From Agroathelia rolfsii (taxonomy: Eukaryota > Basidiomycota > Agaricomycetes > Amylocorticiales > Amylocorticiaceae), in the NCBI GenBank assembly GCA_018343915.1, contig JABRWF010000004.1, forward strand, positions 434,001 to 498,000: a stretch of 64,000 bases of DNA, given 5' to 3'. This document shows positions 26,413-36,645 of this stretch, one piece after another. The position numbers and the translations under genes are program-made. Position 1 is the stretch's first letter. The number at the start of each line of letters is the position of its first letter. The notes beneath the pieces were generated by a model. That model was given only the letters and a program-made list of their open reading frames with translations, had not been told where the DNA came from and searched no databases.

Positions 26413-26863
26413 ACATCTTGACGTGCGTGTGACTGGCTGTGTTAGCCCCATGTGACAGGAGTGCTCGTGACAAGAGTATATTAGGAAGGCGGAGTCTAGA
26501 TCATTCCTTTTCATCAAAAGGTCTAGACTCAGGAACCAGGGTCGTTCCAATCACTGTGCGATTACTAAGGAGTACTAGACTCATCATTCCGATCGGTTGC
26601 TCATTGGACTTAGGCACAAAGCACTGCCCCTGCATTACTGTCATTTCCGCTTACGAACCCTGCTGCGCACAGACCATCAAGGCTGTGCATGGGCCCTTTG
26701 TTTTATGTATAAATACAAGCATGTAGCCCTTACCTGAACCTTAGCTTTGACCTTTTCGCCTTCAGGTAAGGGCACCCCCCCCTCTTGTACTTATCATACA
26801 TTATTAATATATTTTTCGCCTTCAGGCTTATCATTGTCCTAGCCCACTCCCCTCTCTCTCTTT

Positions 26864-29784
26864 TGTTGAAATGGCAATCCATTGCTATGGAGGATAGGAG
26901 TGACGGAGTCACGGTCACGCGCAGCGTGACAAGGCCTTTAGAGTAGCCGTGCGTTGTAGTATGTAATTCATTCGTTTGTCCGCGTACCGCGTCCATGTAC
27001 AACAACAAGCGGATGCCTTCAATGGCATTTTTCTAGCTTTTTGCTTTACTCTTGGCTGGCTGGCTCGCTCGCTTTTTTCACACAAACGAATCCGTGTAGC
27101 AGCACGTAAAATTGCACTTCACCTGGTAACTCAATAGACGAACGGCCGTCTGACCAGGCAGCGAGCCGCGAGTTCTCTCTCCCTACATGGCTCAGCTCCT
27201 GGGGAGCTCTACGTGCATAGCGGCAGCAAACCGACATTCTAAGAACCAAATGTCAAGCCTCCACACCGCGTTATAAGCCCTCTAAACACGCAGAGTCAAG
27301 CAGCAAATGCTGCAGGTGGATAACAAGCCCCCTGAATCCTGAGATGATTCATGGAGGGATAGGAAACCACTATGACGACTGGTAATTGACCAGAGCTGGG
27401 TTTGCATACCTAGAGGCCGCGCACAGTAGGAGGGAATTCACGGTGACGAAGTCAACATGCACGCCCACATATGCACATGCACTCGCAAGCCAACAACGCC
27501 GCTGGGGGTGCCCATACCCCTGTACTATGGCCTTAGGACCCGAGTATGCATCACGCACCACCCACCGCATGATTATGCATGCACCACGCACAACTCGCAA
27601 TACCCACCAGCCGTCAAGTCGACACAGCCGACCACTATGCTAGGCGCCGCCGACCTCTAGTCGGACTACCGGGACAGCAAGTCGGGTTTCCCGCATGAAA
27701 TGGAGGAAAACATGACCACCACCATGTTCTGTGCACACCGCCGTCAAGAGGCATTGAGCCGCGAGGACCATCCCAGCCGCAAGAGACGAGCAACGGTGTT
27801 GAAAGTTGTATTTATTACAATGAAACAACTTCATATATATGTACAATGAATACTTAAATAAATAAAAGACCATCTTATGAACTTACACAAATTTATTTGA
27901 ATTTATCCGGATTTTACTTACAGAGATAAATAAGTTTTAAGTCTATATAGCATATAGTCAAATAAATGAATATTTAAATGAATATATGCAATTTTACTAT
28001 GTAAAAGATATTGATTATCTACTACAGTGATAAGATAAAACCTTATCTGATCCATATCAATCCTAATCAGTCCTAATATCTCTTATCTCACTGATATCTA
28101 AGTATAAACTTATCTATATAGCATGTGATAAAGTAAATATAGCCTGTACAGCAGTTGATGCTATAGATAATCGATGCACAGCTGATAAAAGCTATGTTTA
28201 GCATATCTACACAGGAGTGAGTCATCCTGACTCACTGATAAAGCCAAAGATAGCTGATCTATATAGATACAGCTTATCTACACAGGAGTGAGTCACTCTG
28301 AGTCATAGATAACAATATAGATAGATTATCCACACATGAAAGCGACTAAGAATAACCTAGATACACAGGAGTGAGTCATTCTAAGTCAGAGATAAGGATA
28401 ATAATAGATAGGAGCACAGCAGTCCTATATTTACATACAGAAAATCATGTAAAATTGAATATTTGGAAATGTATATAAACCCTGTAGTAGATAGCATGAA
28501 AATACAAGTTGAATTCACATCAGAAATCGTGAGTGAACAGGGATTAGTCCCTACATTAGCTATCAAGCTAACTAATCAACTCATTAGGACTTACCAAAGT
28601 CTTTGCAAGACAAATCAAGCCTAGTAGTCAAGAAACTACATCAAGTAAGTAACCACAAGTGGTACTGGCTAATATTTGATTGCATTACAAGGTAGACTAA
28701 TCGCTTCCACTCTTTATAGTTATTTGCCTTAAATCTATAAAGAAACCTCAAGCCTTTACTTTTCTACACAAGTAAGTAATTGCTTAAACAAGGTCTACAG
28801 TAGTGTACATAAAGATACACTACACTTGTCTATAATATATATATAACCTTTTATTAAACGGGACGACACCCGCAATGGATCACGCCTATAGGACAAGCAA
28901 GGACACCAGCAGGGGGTGCCGCAACAATATGACGGCGACGGCCATTCCATCGTCATGTTACATTTACTCATCATCCAGCCTCGGGTACGCAAGCTTAACA
29001 GTGCGCGTCCACCCGAACTCACTCAAGGGCTCTGCATGAGCAGCAACATCACACCATCCACCAAACGTGCACATCCGACAGCGGCAAACACGTCCACCGC
29101 CGTTACCCAAGTCAAAAGCCAACTCACTGCACGAGCGAAACCAGCGCACGAACTCACCGTCAAGTGGCACAAATACCCAGAACGAGCAAGATCGAACCAG
29201 GGAGGTGTACATAAACATGACGACAATGGCCATTCCGCCGTCATATTCCCTTTGCTCATCATCACGAAGCCCTGGACTCATCGTGCACGGTGCTTGTCCA
29301 CCTCATCCATAACACCCAGGACAACCAGGGGGTGTTGCCTGGCCTAGACCATCAATTGAAGGGACTGGGATGTGCGTGCGGCCGCCGCAGCACAATGTTT
29401 CTTATTTCATTCTCAACGCTTTTTTTTCAAACTTCGTACGTTTTCCTTTCTTAACCTTCACCTTTATCATTACCTTTACCTCTACATCTACCTACATAAC
29501 TTCATACATGTTTTCTTTCCTATTTAGAGATTTTATTGGGTTTAAGGGCAAGGATTGAGGGGGTGTGTTGAAATGGCAATCCATTGCTATGGAGAATAGG
29601 AGTGACAGAGTCACGGTCACGCGCAGCGTGACAAGGCCTTTAGAGTAGCCGTGCGTTGTAGTATGTAATTCATTCGTTTGTCCGCGTACCGCGTCCATGT
29701 ACAACGACAAGCGGATGCCTTCAATGGCATTTTTCTAGCTTTTTGCTTTACTCTTGGCTGGCTGGCTCGCTCGCTTTTTTCACA
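26864..29784 (+). mobile_element. Non-autonomous LTR element C1, with insert J1
   Basis: 219-bp LTRs at 26864-27082 and 29566-29784, perfect duplication TCTTT at 26859-26863 and 29785-29789. The empty site is seen at 47590 in the 3' LTR of A. The internal part (~1.4 kb without J1) has no retroviral domains. A purine tract GATTGAGGGGGTG precedes the 3' LTR. The LTR differs from other C copies in the middle (AAGGCCTTTAGAGTAGCC). Confidence 0.93.
27797..28856. mobile_element. A/T-rich insertion J1 (LTR-like)
   Basis: 1060 bp starting TGTTGAAAG and ending CCTTTTATTA, with duplication AACGG at 27792-27796 and 28857-28861. It splits C1 internal sequence. It shares terminal sequence with J2 and is A/T-rich, with three copies of ACACAGGAGTGAGTCA (about 28208, 28281, 28359). 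The 3' end TTA is unlike normal LTRs (CA). Class uncertain: solo LTR or other TSD-making element. Confidence 0.8.
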
Positions 29785-30186
29785 TCTTTTACCCCTTATT
29801 TAGTGTAAGGCCTCAAGGGCATCTAAGTAAGATATACGCGCCCTAGTACAAAAGGGCATAAGTCTTTGTGAAAGCCCTTAATACAAGGAGGCACTGCACG
29901 TGAACTTAAGCCCTATTCATTTAGGCCAGGGCAGTAACAAGTCCCTGCGAACATTGGTGACCACGGTGGGCTAAGCCGCCTGTCCTCAGTAAGAAATAGT
30001 TGCATAACCTATTTGACGCAAAGAGAGCACCCGGGAAGACATTAAGTCTAGAGTACCAAACGTGATCCTAGCAAAATAGGGTATAAGACTATACTATTAC
30101 GAAAGGCAGCAACGGGAGCACGTGGGTGTTCGTATAAAAATACCAAACAAGTAGTACATGTAAAACCTGGCGTTACAGCCTGCCTG

Positions 30187-31064
30187 TGTCATGACCCGCC
30201 AATGCACCCGGCCGCCGAACATCCCGATCGCACACATTGACACACGCGAACATCTACAACGGAGTCACCGGCGACACCCTCCCTTCTGAGTCGCTGTGTA
30301 CCCCGTGTATTGGAAGCGTTTCCGATGTGTCCGCCGACGTTTCCCCGGAGCCATGTGCAAGGCTGCCCCTTGCGCTTCCTTCCCATCATCGGCACGCTTC
30401 TGTCCATCAGAGCGTTCCACATGACGACAACACCTTTCAACGTCAATCCCCGAGTTGCCATGTGCCCTCACCAGCGGATCCTTCCTATCTGGGAAGATCG
30501 CGCTTGGTTCTCCCCTATGATCACGCTCTGATCGACAATCAGACCGCCGATGGTTCCGAAGGAATGCACCCCCGCCTTCGTGCACAGCGTGGCACGACTA
30601 CCAGAGCGCGCAGCGCACGCTATTCTCTATTGTTCTTATTGTTCTTCTTGCCTTTCTTTATTTATCATTTTCTCGACTACTGTACTTCGTATATATGTAC
30701 TGTACCTGATGTAGTAGTTACAGTAGTCGGAAAATTAAGTGTGTTTGGCCCTAAACAAGCCCTACACCCGCTGCATAGCCAGCGGTCAACCTGTGGACTC
30801 GAGCGTCCTCGAGTATCTCGTCTAGCTTATCTCTTCCTGCTTGATCTCTCCGCCCTACGCTCGATCTCACCGGAACACCCGCACCAACTTGCCGTACGCC
30901 GTGCCTGCTCGCCGCGTCACCCGTATTGCCGCAAGCTCCGAGATATCAAAGAGGCGACTCCACGAACCCACAGGGCTGCCATCCGGCAGTGAGCAGCTTT
31001 AGCAGTTAGCGCTCCAGGGGCATCGCCGCACCGCCTGAGCTAGCTGCGAAGACAGCTCTTGACA
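30187..31064. mobile_element. Solo LTR, family D
   Basis: 878 bp from TGTCATGACCCG to GCTCTTGACA with duplication GCCTG (30182-30186, 31065-31069) inside the 5' LTR of A. Not similar to other LTRs here beyond its ends. Contains a 250-codon open frame (30237-30992) with no known domain, probably chance. Confidence 0.9.
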
Positions 31065-31127
31065 GCCTGCAAGCTTACAAAGCAGGTTGTGTCATTTGGT
31101 ATAGTCAAGTGCGTAAGCCTTGACATT

Positions 31128-31139
31128 AGGTCGAAGCTA
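31128..31139 (+). other. Self-priming PBS of element A
   Basis: AGGTCGAAGCTA follows the 5' LTR by 2 nt and is the exact reverse complement of TAGCTTCGACCT at 47474-47485 in the 3' LTR, about 30 nt after the TATA box. This matches the Tf1/sushi self-priming plan rather than a tRNA 3' end. Confidence 0.75.
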
Positions 31140-31533
31140 GCCTAAACCACTATTGAGCCTCGCTCCAGTGTGCAGTTTGATTCACTGCTAAATAGCACAA
31201 GCAAAGAAAACTTTTACATACATTTCTTTTGTTAAATTTGTTTTGGGCCTGAACTGTTTGCAGAAGCAATTAGCTGAGATCTAATACTCAGTTTTAACCC
31301 GTTTAGATTTAGGCTTGGAAGTACCTGCACGTTCCAGGGAACCCTTGTGTCATTACCCGAAGGCGCTACTGCAGGGTTAGCCTGCTGCTTCTAGGGACAC
31401 CTCTTTAGGTGTAAAACTGCTTGCCCAAAACAAATCTTTTATTTTCCTTATTATGTTACCAGAGGTACTCCGCTTGGTGCCTGAAAGTTTGAAGAAGACA
31501 AGAATCCTGTGTTAAGCCTTCGCTCCACAATTT

Positions 31534-32359
31534 ATGAGCCAATCCCGAAAAGGAAAGGCCCCTGCATAACCCGCACCCAAGACCTCTGCCCGCCCCTCCA
31601 TATCCGCACCTGCTCTACAGCCTACATTTTCTCAACCTCCTAAGGTTCCCACCCTGCCTAAACTCCCCTCTCCCCCTAAACCAGCAACACCTGAAGAATC
31701 TGAGGAGGAGGAAGACGAAGAGGAAGAACCCGAGGAAGAGTACCCCTCTCCATCCGACTTCCATAAACCAGAACCCATCGCATCCCGCACGTATTCACAT
31801 ATTCCTACACCCGTCGTAACACCAAAAGTTTGTACCCCCGTCCTAACTCCCCACACCCGCACTCCTGCCATCACCCGCCCCACATCCCCTGTCATGTCTG
31901 CAGGATTCGAACAGTTCCTTGGTCAGATGCTGGAAATGCAGCGTCAGACTACAGAAATGATGCGTCACATGACGGAGACGCAATGAAAGCTAGTGGAGAT
32001 TGCTGACAGACCTGCTCCTGCACCAGCGCCTGCCCTGCAGGTCGTTACGGTGGCCTCAACCAAGGAAAGAGGCAAGGAACCTTCTAAGTTCATGGGCGAC
32101 CATGAAAAATACAAAGATTTTATCCTAGGATTCGAGAACTACCTAGATTTAAACCCAACCCTGTACAGTTCGGACTGTGATAAAGGCAGATTGCTTATTT
32201 CACTGCTAGAAGGAGGCCCGAGGAGGTGGTCGGAAAAGTGGTCCGACATGATTAAGGCTGAGGAGGAAGGAGAAGTCAAGGGAGAATCCCCTTTTGTCTT
32301 CAATGACTTCTATAAGGCCTTCCGTGGGCTCTATGGGTCTTGGGACTATAAAAGGTCAG
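31534..32359 (+). pseudogene. Element A gag, first part
   Basis: Starts MSQSRKGKAPA, then a Pro-rich and acidic stretch (EESEEEEDEEEEPEEEYPSP), then the capsid-like part (EPSKFMGDHEKYKDFILGFE, SLLEGGPRRWSEKW, AFRGLYGSWDYKR). A TAA after KAPA and a TGA after MTETQ interrupt it. E cuts it at 32360 and it resumes at 41957. Gag coats the RNA genome in the particle. Confidence 0.85.
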
Positions 32360-34943
32360 TGTTACGAGTCGCTCGTTGTACTATAATTTTATTTCGGATT
32401 TTTCATTATTTTTCTGAATTTTCTCTGATTTTTCTCTATTTTTTGAGGTATATATTGTATATTACGTAAACACATTCTGATGACTAAGCAAGTCATGTGA
32501 CCAGTCAACCACGTGACTGGCCATCATGTGACCACTAGTTATGTGACATATTATGTAAGCAGGGTCTAGAACATGGGTCCGGATCATGACACCACTTTAG
32601 ACTCACTATAACAATAATGGCGCAATATCACGCCATACTTAGCATTACTGTGCACAGACCTGTGAGAAAAGCGAGCCAGCCAGTATTATGTTAAAAGCAA
32701 GATAGCATTGCGCTTGTCCTTGTACTTGGACGCAGTACGCAGACAAACGAATAGAGTAACTACTACAAAAATTTGTAGCTACATACTACAGTCACGCTCC
32801 GCGTGGCTGTGACTCCGTCACTCCCATCGAGGCATGGATTGCCTATTCTAACACACCCCCTCAATCCTTGCAATCAAACCCAAAGAAAATCCCACCAGAA
32901 TAGAAGGAAAATCATGTCTAGGTAATGTAGATGTAGGTAGTGTAAGGTGTATAGTAAGAGATATGAGTGAAGAGAAATAAAATGAAAAATGCAAGATACC
33001 ACTTGCGCCCGAAAATCCAAAACAGAAATCGCGGCAGCCGTGCGCGCGCAATTGGGCCCTGGCAGTTAATTCCTGCATGTGCCGGCATCTTCTGGGTGCT
33101 GGTGCTATGCCGGACTTGTTGTATGTGTTGAGCTAAATGCGGCGGGTTTGGTCTTCGCGCGTTTGGCTCGATAGCCCGGGGCTGGGTGATGTTGAGCAAA
33201 TGAAAATGATTGCACAACGATGGAATGGCCGTCGCCATTGTGCCTGGCACCCCCTGGTGTCCGTGCTCGTCCTATGGGTCGTGATCCATCGCGGTGTTGT
33301 CCCATTGCTCGTCTTTGCGGCTGGGATGGTCCTCGCAGCTCAATGCCTCTTGACGGCGGGTTCGTGCTCATCCTGGGGTCGTGATCCATCATGGTGTTGT
33401 CCTGTTGCTTGTCTTCTATGGCTGGTATGGTCCCGTGGCTCAATGCCTCTGGATGGCGGGTTGCATGGCATGGCGGTGGGCGTGTTTGCCGCCATTTCAT
33501 GCACATTTGTTGGGTGGTGAATTTTGGCTATGCTCGTGCTGAGCCCTCGGGTGAATGAACAAAGAGGTAGGGTGCATCGGCACCCCCCTAACGGCATTAC
33601 TAGTGTGCGAGAGTGTGTGTATGTGCGTGTGCGTGCGTGCGTGTCAAATTCGTCGCCCTGATTCAGGGGTCTTCCTGAATCCCCGTGCGAATCCCCTCCT
33701 GTTATGCCTGCTCCGGTGGGTATGCAAAACCCTATACTGGCTCCTCGCCAGCTCCGGCGACGCATTGTCGTGGCGGTTACCCGTCCCTCCGAGATTCTCT
33801 CATGGAATCCGGAGGCCTGTTATCCGCCGACAGCTCATTGCTGTCCGGTTCATGCATGTTGTCGTGAGCCTATTGGCCAGTGGCCTGACGCTAGGTGGGT
33901 CCTTAGATTTCGATCGCGTTGCTGACTTCATGCACATGAGAGAGCTCCCCAGGAGCTAATGAAAGCCTGGGGCTGCAGAAACTCGCGGCTCGCTGCCTGG
34001 TCAGACGGCCGAACGTCTATTGATTGACCAGGTGAAATGCAATTTTACGTGCTGCTACACGGATTCGTTTGTGTAAGAAAAGCGAGCCAGCCAGTATTAT
34101 GTTAAAAGCAAGATAGCATTGCGCTTGTCCTTGTACTTGGACGCAGTACGCAGACAAACGAATAGAGTAACTACTACAAAAATTTGTAGCTACATACTAC
34201 AGTCACGCTCCGCGTGACTGTGACTCCGTCACTCCCATCGAGGCATGGATTGCCTATTCTAACAAGACCATGTAACGGCGCACAGACCAGGTAGAATTAG
34301 TATATAACCCTGTAGTGCCCCTACCTGAAGACCTCAGATTTGTTTTCTTTGTCTTTAGGTAAGCACAGTAGTGCTCTGTACTAGATAGATACTGATATAA
34401 TAAAAACTTCGTCTTCAGAGCTACAACCTCTTAAGGCTTGACTGCCTGTCTCCCCCTCTCTCTACCCTCCTCCAAAATCCTCTTTGCTTTGTGCTAGGAG
34501 GTAACAAGTGTGCTCCGTGCTGCTTGTTGTTTAAGAGGTTGCTTTGTGCCCCTCTTTATTAGAGCGCATAATATAGGTCTAGCCCCTTGGGTGACCACTT
34601 GCGTTTCTGTATACAAATCCATAGTGCTTAGTGCACTCAAGCAAATAAAGGCATTGCTCTGTGTTTGTCGCGGTTAAGATACATCGCACCTATATCCGCA
34701 TACACAAGATATTTCTTGTCTTGACAGTAGACCTCGTGCGAAAGCTTAGTAAGCTTAGAGTAACACCTGGTGATTGAAAAGCTAGAAGTTGCGTGATAGC
34801 GGAGACCGGGCAAGGAAGTATACACCCGCGTATCCTAGGTCTTAGGAGTTGTAAAACAGCCTTACTGGCTACCCCGCACCTTACAGGGGTTGACGTAGAC
34901 ACTAGTTGAGTTTTGGTAACAAGAGGCAGGTGTGCTCTTGACA
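32360..34943 (+). repeat. 5' LTR of E (split by a C element)
   Basis: Same as 40977-41951 except for the nested C copy and scattered transitions. Ends ...GTGCTCTTGACA at 34943. Confidence 0.92.
32661..34264 (-). mobile_element. Family C element, complete, minus orientation
   Basis: 1604 bp, LTRs 193 bp at 32661-32853 and 34072-34264, duplication AGACC (32656-32660, 34265-34269) inside the 5' LTR of E. Read on the minus strand it runs TGTTAGAATAGG to TTCTCACA. Internal ~1.22 kb has no RT, IN or gag, a purine tract (GATTGAGGGGGTG) and two or three ~100-bp tandem units (PSRGIEPR if translated). It is the reference short form for the family. Confidence 0.95.
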
Positions 34944-34945
34944 TT

Positions 34946-34956
34946 AGAACAAATCT
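34946..34956 (+). other. Self-priming PBS of element E
   Basis: AGAACAAATCT, 2 nt after the 5' LTR, is the reverse complement of AGATTTGTTCT at 41344-41354, which is about 30 nt beyond TATATAA in the 3' LTR. Confidence 0.75.
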
Positions 34957-35352
34957 CCCCTCCCCTTTCTGCGCTAGTTGCTCCGTGCATCTAGAGGTGG
35001 TGTAGTGAGCCACATTATTTTGAGCAAAAAGAACAATTACTATACAAAATTTTGTAGACTACCATGGTTAAATATGATACAAAGTAGTAGTCATCTATTT
35101 CGCACATCTCTTGTTTTGGGAGTATTCTTGGCCAGCTTGCAAGTGGTATTAGCATCCACGGTTGCATTGGTTCTTTCGAGCTATTAAAGGGAACATCACC
35201 CGAGTGAATAGATGAAAAAGACTCCGGTCGCTACAAGTAGCCCAAAACAAGTAGTATACATTTAGTAGAATTAGGCCTAGCTCAAAGGGCAAAAACAAAA
35301 CTTTTTATCCTGTACAAATCACTTTGGGAGTCTCCAGTCATTACTGTCGAGC

Positions 35353-36645
35353 TTGCCCATCATTTCACACCAAACCCCACCTCGAGAACCCACCCCTCCT
35401 GCTGAGTCAGAAGAAGAATCTTCTGAAGCCGAATCCTCCAAAGCTGAATCCTCTGATGAGGAAAATCCCACATTTTTTCCCCCGTTTCCATCAGCTCACG
35501 CATCAGCCCAAGTCTCACCCCAACCAGAATCACCAATGGCTCAACAAGTCGACAATGCTGCCCTAATGCAGCAGCTCATCCAAAACCAGACAATGATGAT
35601 GCAGTGGATGCAGCAGCAAAGCAAGTTACGAGGCAAGCCAAAAGAAATTGGTCATGCGCCACCTACGTTCGACGGACAATGGGTTAATTACCACCCATTC
35701 CTTCAAAAATTTCAGGCTTACCTAGAATTGAACCCAAGGGTATATGTTACGGATGAGGAAAAGGTGAAATACCTTTTGGGGTTAATGGTGGAAGGTGCCA
35801 CGGCTTGGTCCAGCCTGTGGTATACCGAACTAGGACTACAAAACCGGGTACCTGGGCCCGTAACATACCAGGAAGTAATCGAAAGTTTTAAATCCTTATT
35901 TGGAGCTTTTGATGAAAAAGTAGCGGCCAGAGATCAGCTGCGTCACCTACAACAAGGCACTACATCCACGAGGAACTTTGGGATGGCCTTCATGTTGTTG
36001 GGTAAAAGGACAGGGTTATCTGACGATGACCTCCGGGAAAAGTACCTGGAGAGGATGAACGTCAAGCTACGACGTATTATCACAGGTTGGGATAGGGACA
36101 CCTCAACCCTAACCAAGTTGATGAATGCAGCACACGATGCAGAAGTCAACTTGATGAAAGAAGAGATGTTGTCCAGTAAGAGATACTGGTACAACAATAA
36201 CCCCTAGTCAGACCTCCAGCGAAATGATCCTGACGCCATGGATATTTCGGCTACTATATTGGGAAGGACACCCAATACATCAAAAAACCCATTCCTGAGT
36301 ACAGGTCCTGCTCAGCAGACCTCCCCGTTGCAAGTGGCTGCAATGCAAAATAACCCGACCACACAATCCAACAACCCTTTCAGGCGAAAGGATATCATTT
36401 GCTACAACTGCCAAAAGAAAGGGCACATAGCGTGGGACTGCAGAAGTCCAAAAGCTGATAAAGGCAGCTCGAACAATCTTTTTCAAAAGGTGGCGGTAGC
36501 ATCAGCACTAACACCAACATCACCACCACCACCACCAGCAAACCAAGGGCCGACAAGTAGCCCAATGACACAGGATGACATGTTTAACATGATCCAAGAA
36601 CAAGGCCAAATGATTGCGGCCTTAAAAGACAAGCTGGGTTTTTAA
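35353..36645 (+). pseudogene. Element E gag
   Basis: N-terminal acidic part (ESEEESSEAESSKAESSDEE), capsid-like middle (WVNYHPFLQKFQAYLELNP, VIESFKSLFGAFDEK, HLQQGTTSTRNFGMAF), TAG at 36205-36207, then Met-rich link and zinc knuckle CYNCQKKGHIAWDC. It ends ALKDKLGF with TAA at 36643. The heptamer GGGTTTT at 36636-36642 adjoins the stop. The annotated start is TTG; the true start may be lost. Confidence 0.85.

Larger units (their letters stand above)
25456..31125 (+). repeat. 5' LTR of element A (split by B1, C1, D)
   Basis: Matches 47037-48246 piecewise. Three insertions (25567-26412, 26864-29784, 30187-31064) interrupt it, each with target duplication. The TATA box (TATAAATA near 26707) and the intron-like cassette (26766-26825) survive. 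The self-priming site has a C-to-T change here (TAGCTTTGACC). Confidence 0.9.

Noticed and set aside
28200..28390. Three spaced copies of ACACAGGAGTGAGTCA looked like a small CRISPR-type array
   Set aside because: Only three copies, uneven spacing, eukaryotic context inside insert J1.
30237..30992. 251-codon open frame in solo LTR D
   Set aside because: No domain, low-complexity parts, and it lies in an LTR bounded by a target duplication.
33555..33959. 134-codon open frame antisense to family C, also open in C2 (52404-52808)
   Set aside because: The two copies differ at about eight residues with no sign of silent-site bias, and the sense strand is also open nearby. It fits chance openness in G/C-rich repeats.
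34944..34960. tRNA primer binding site after the LTRs
   Set aside because: No word resembles a tRNA 3' end starting with TGG; complementarity to the LTR itself is exact.
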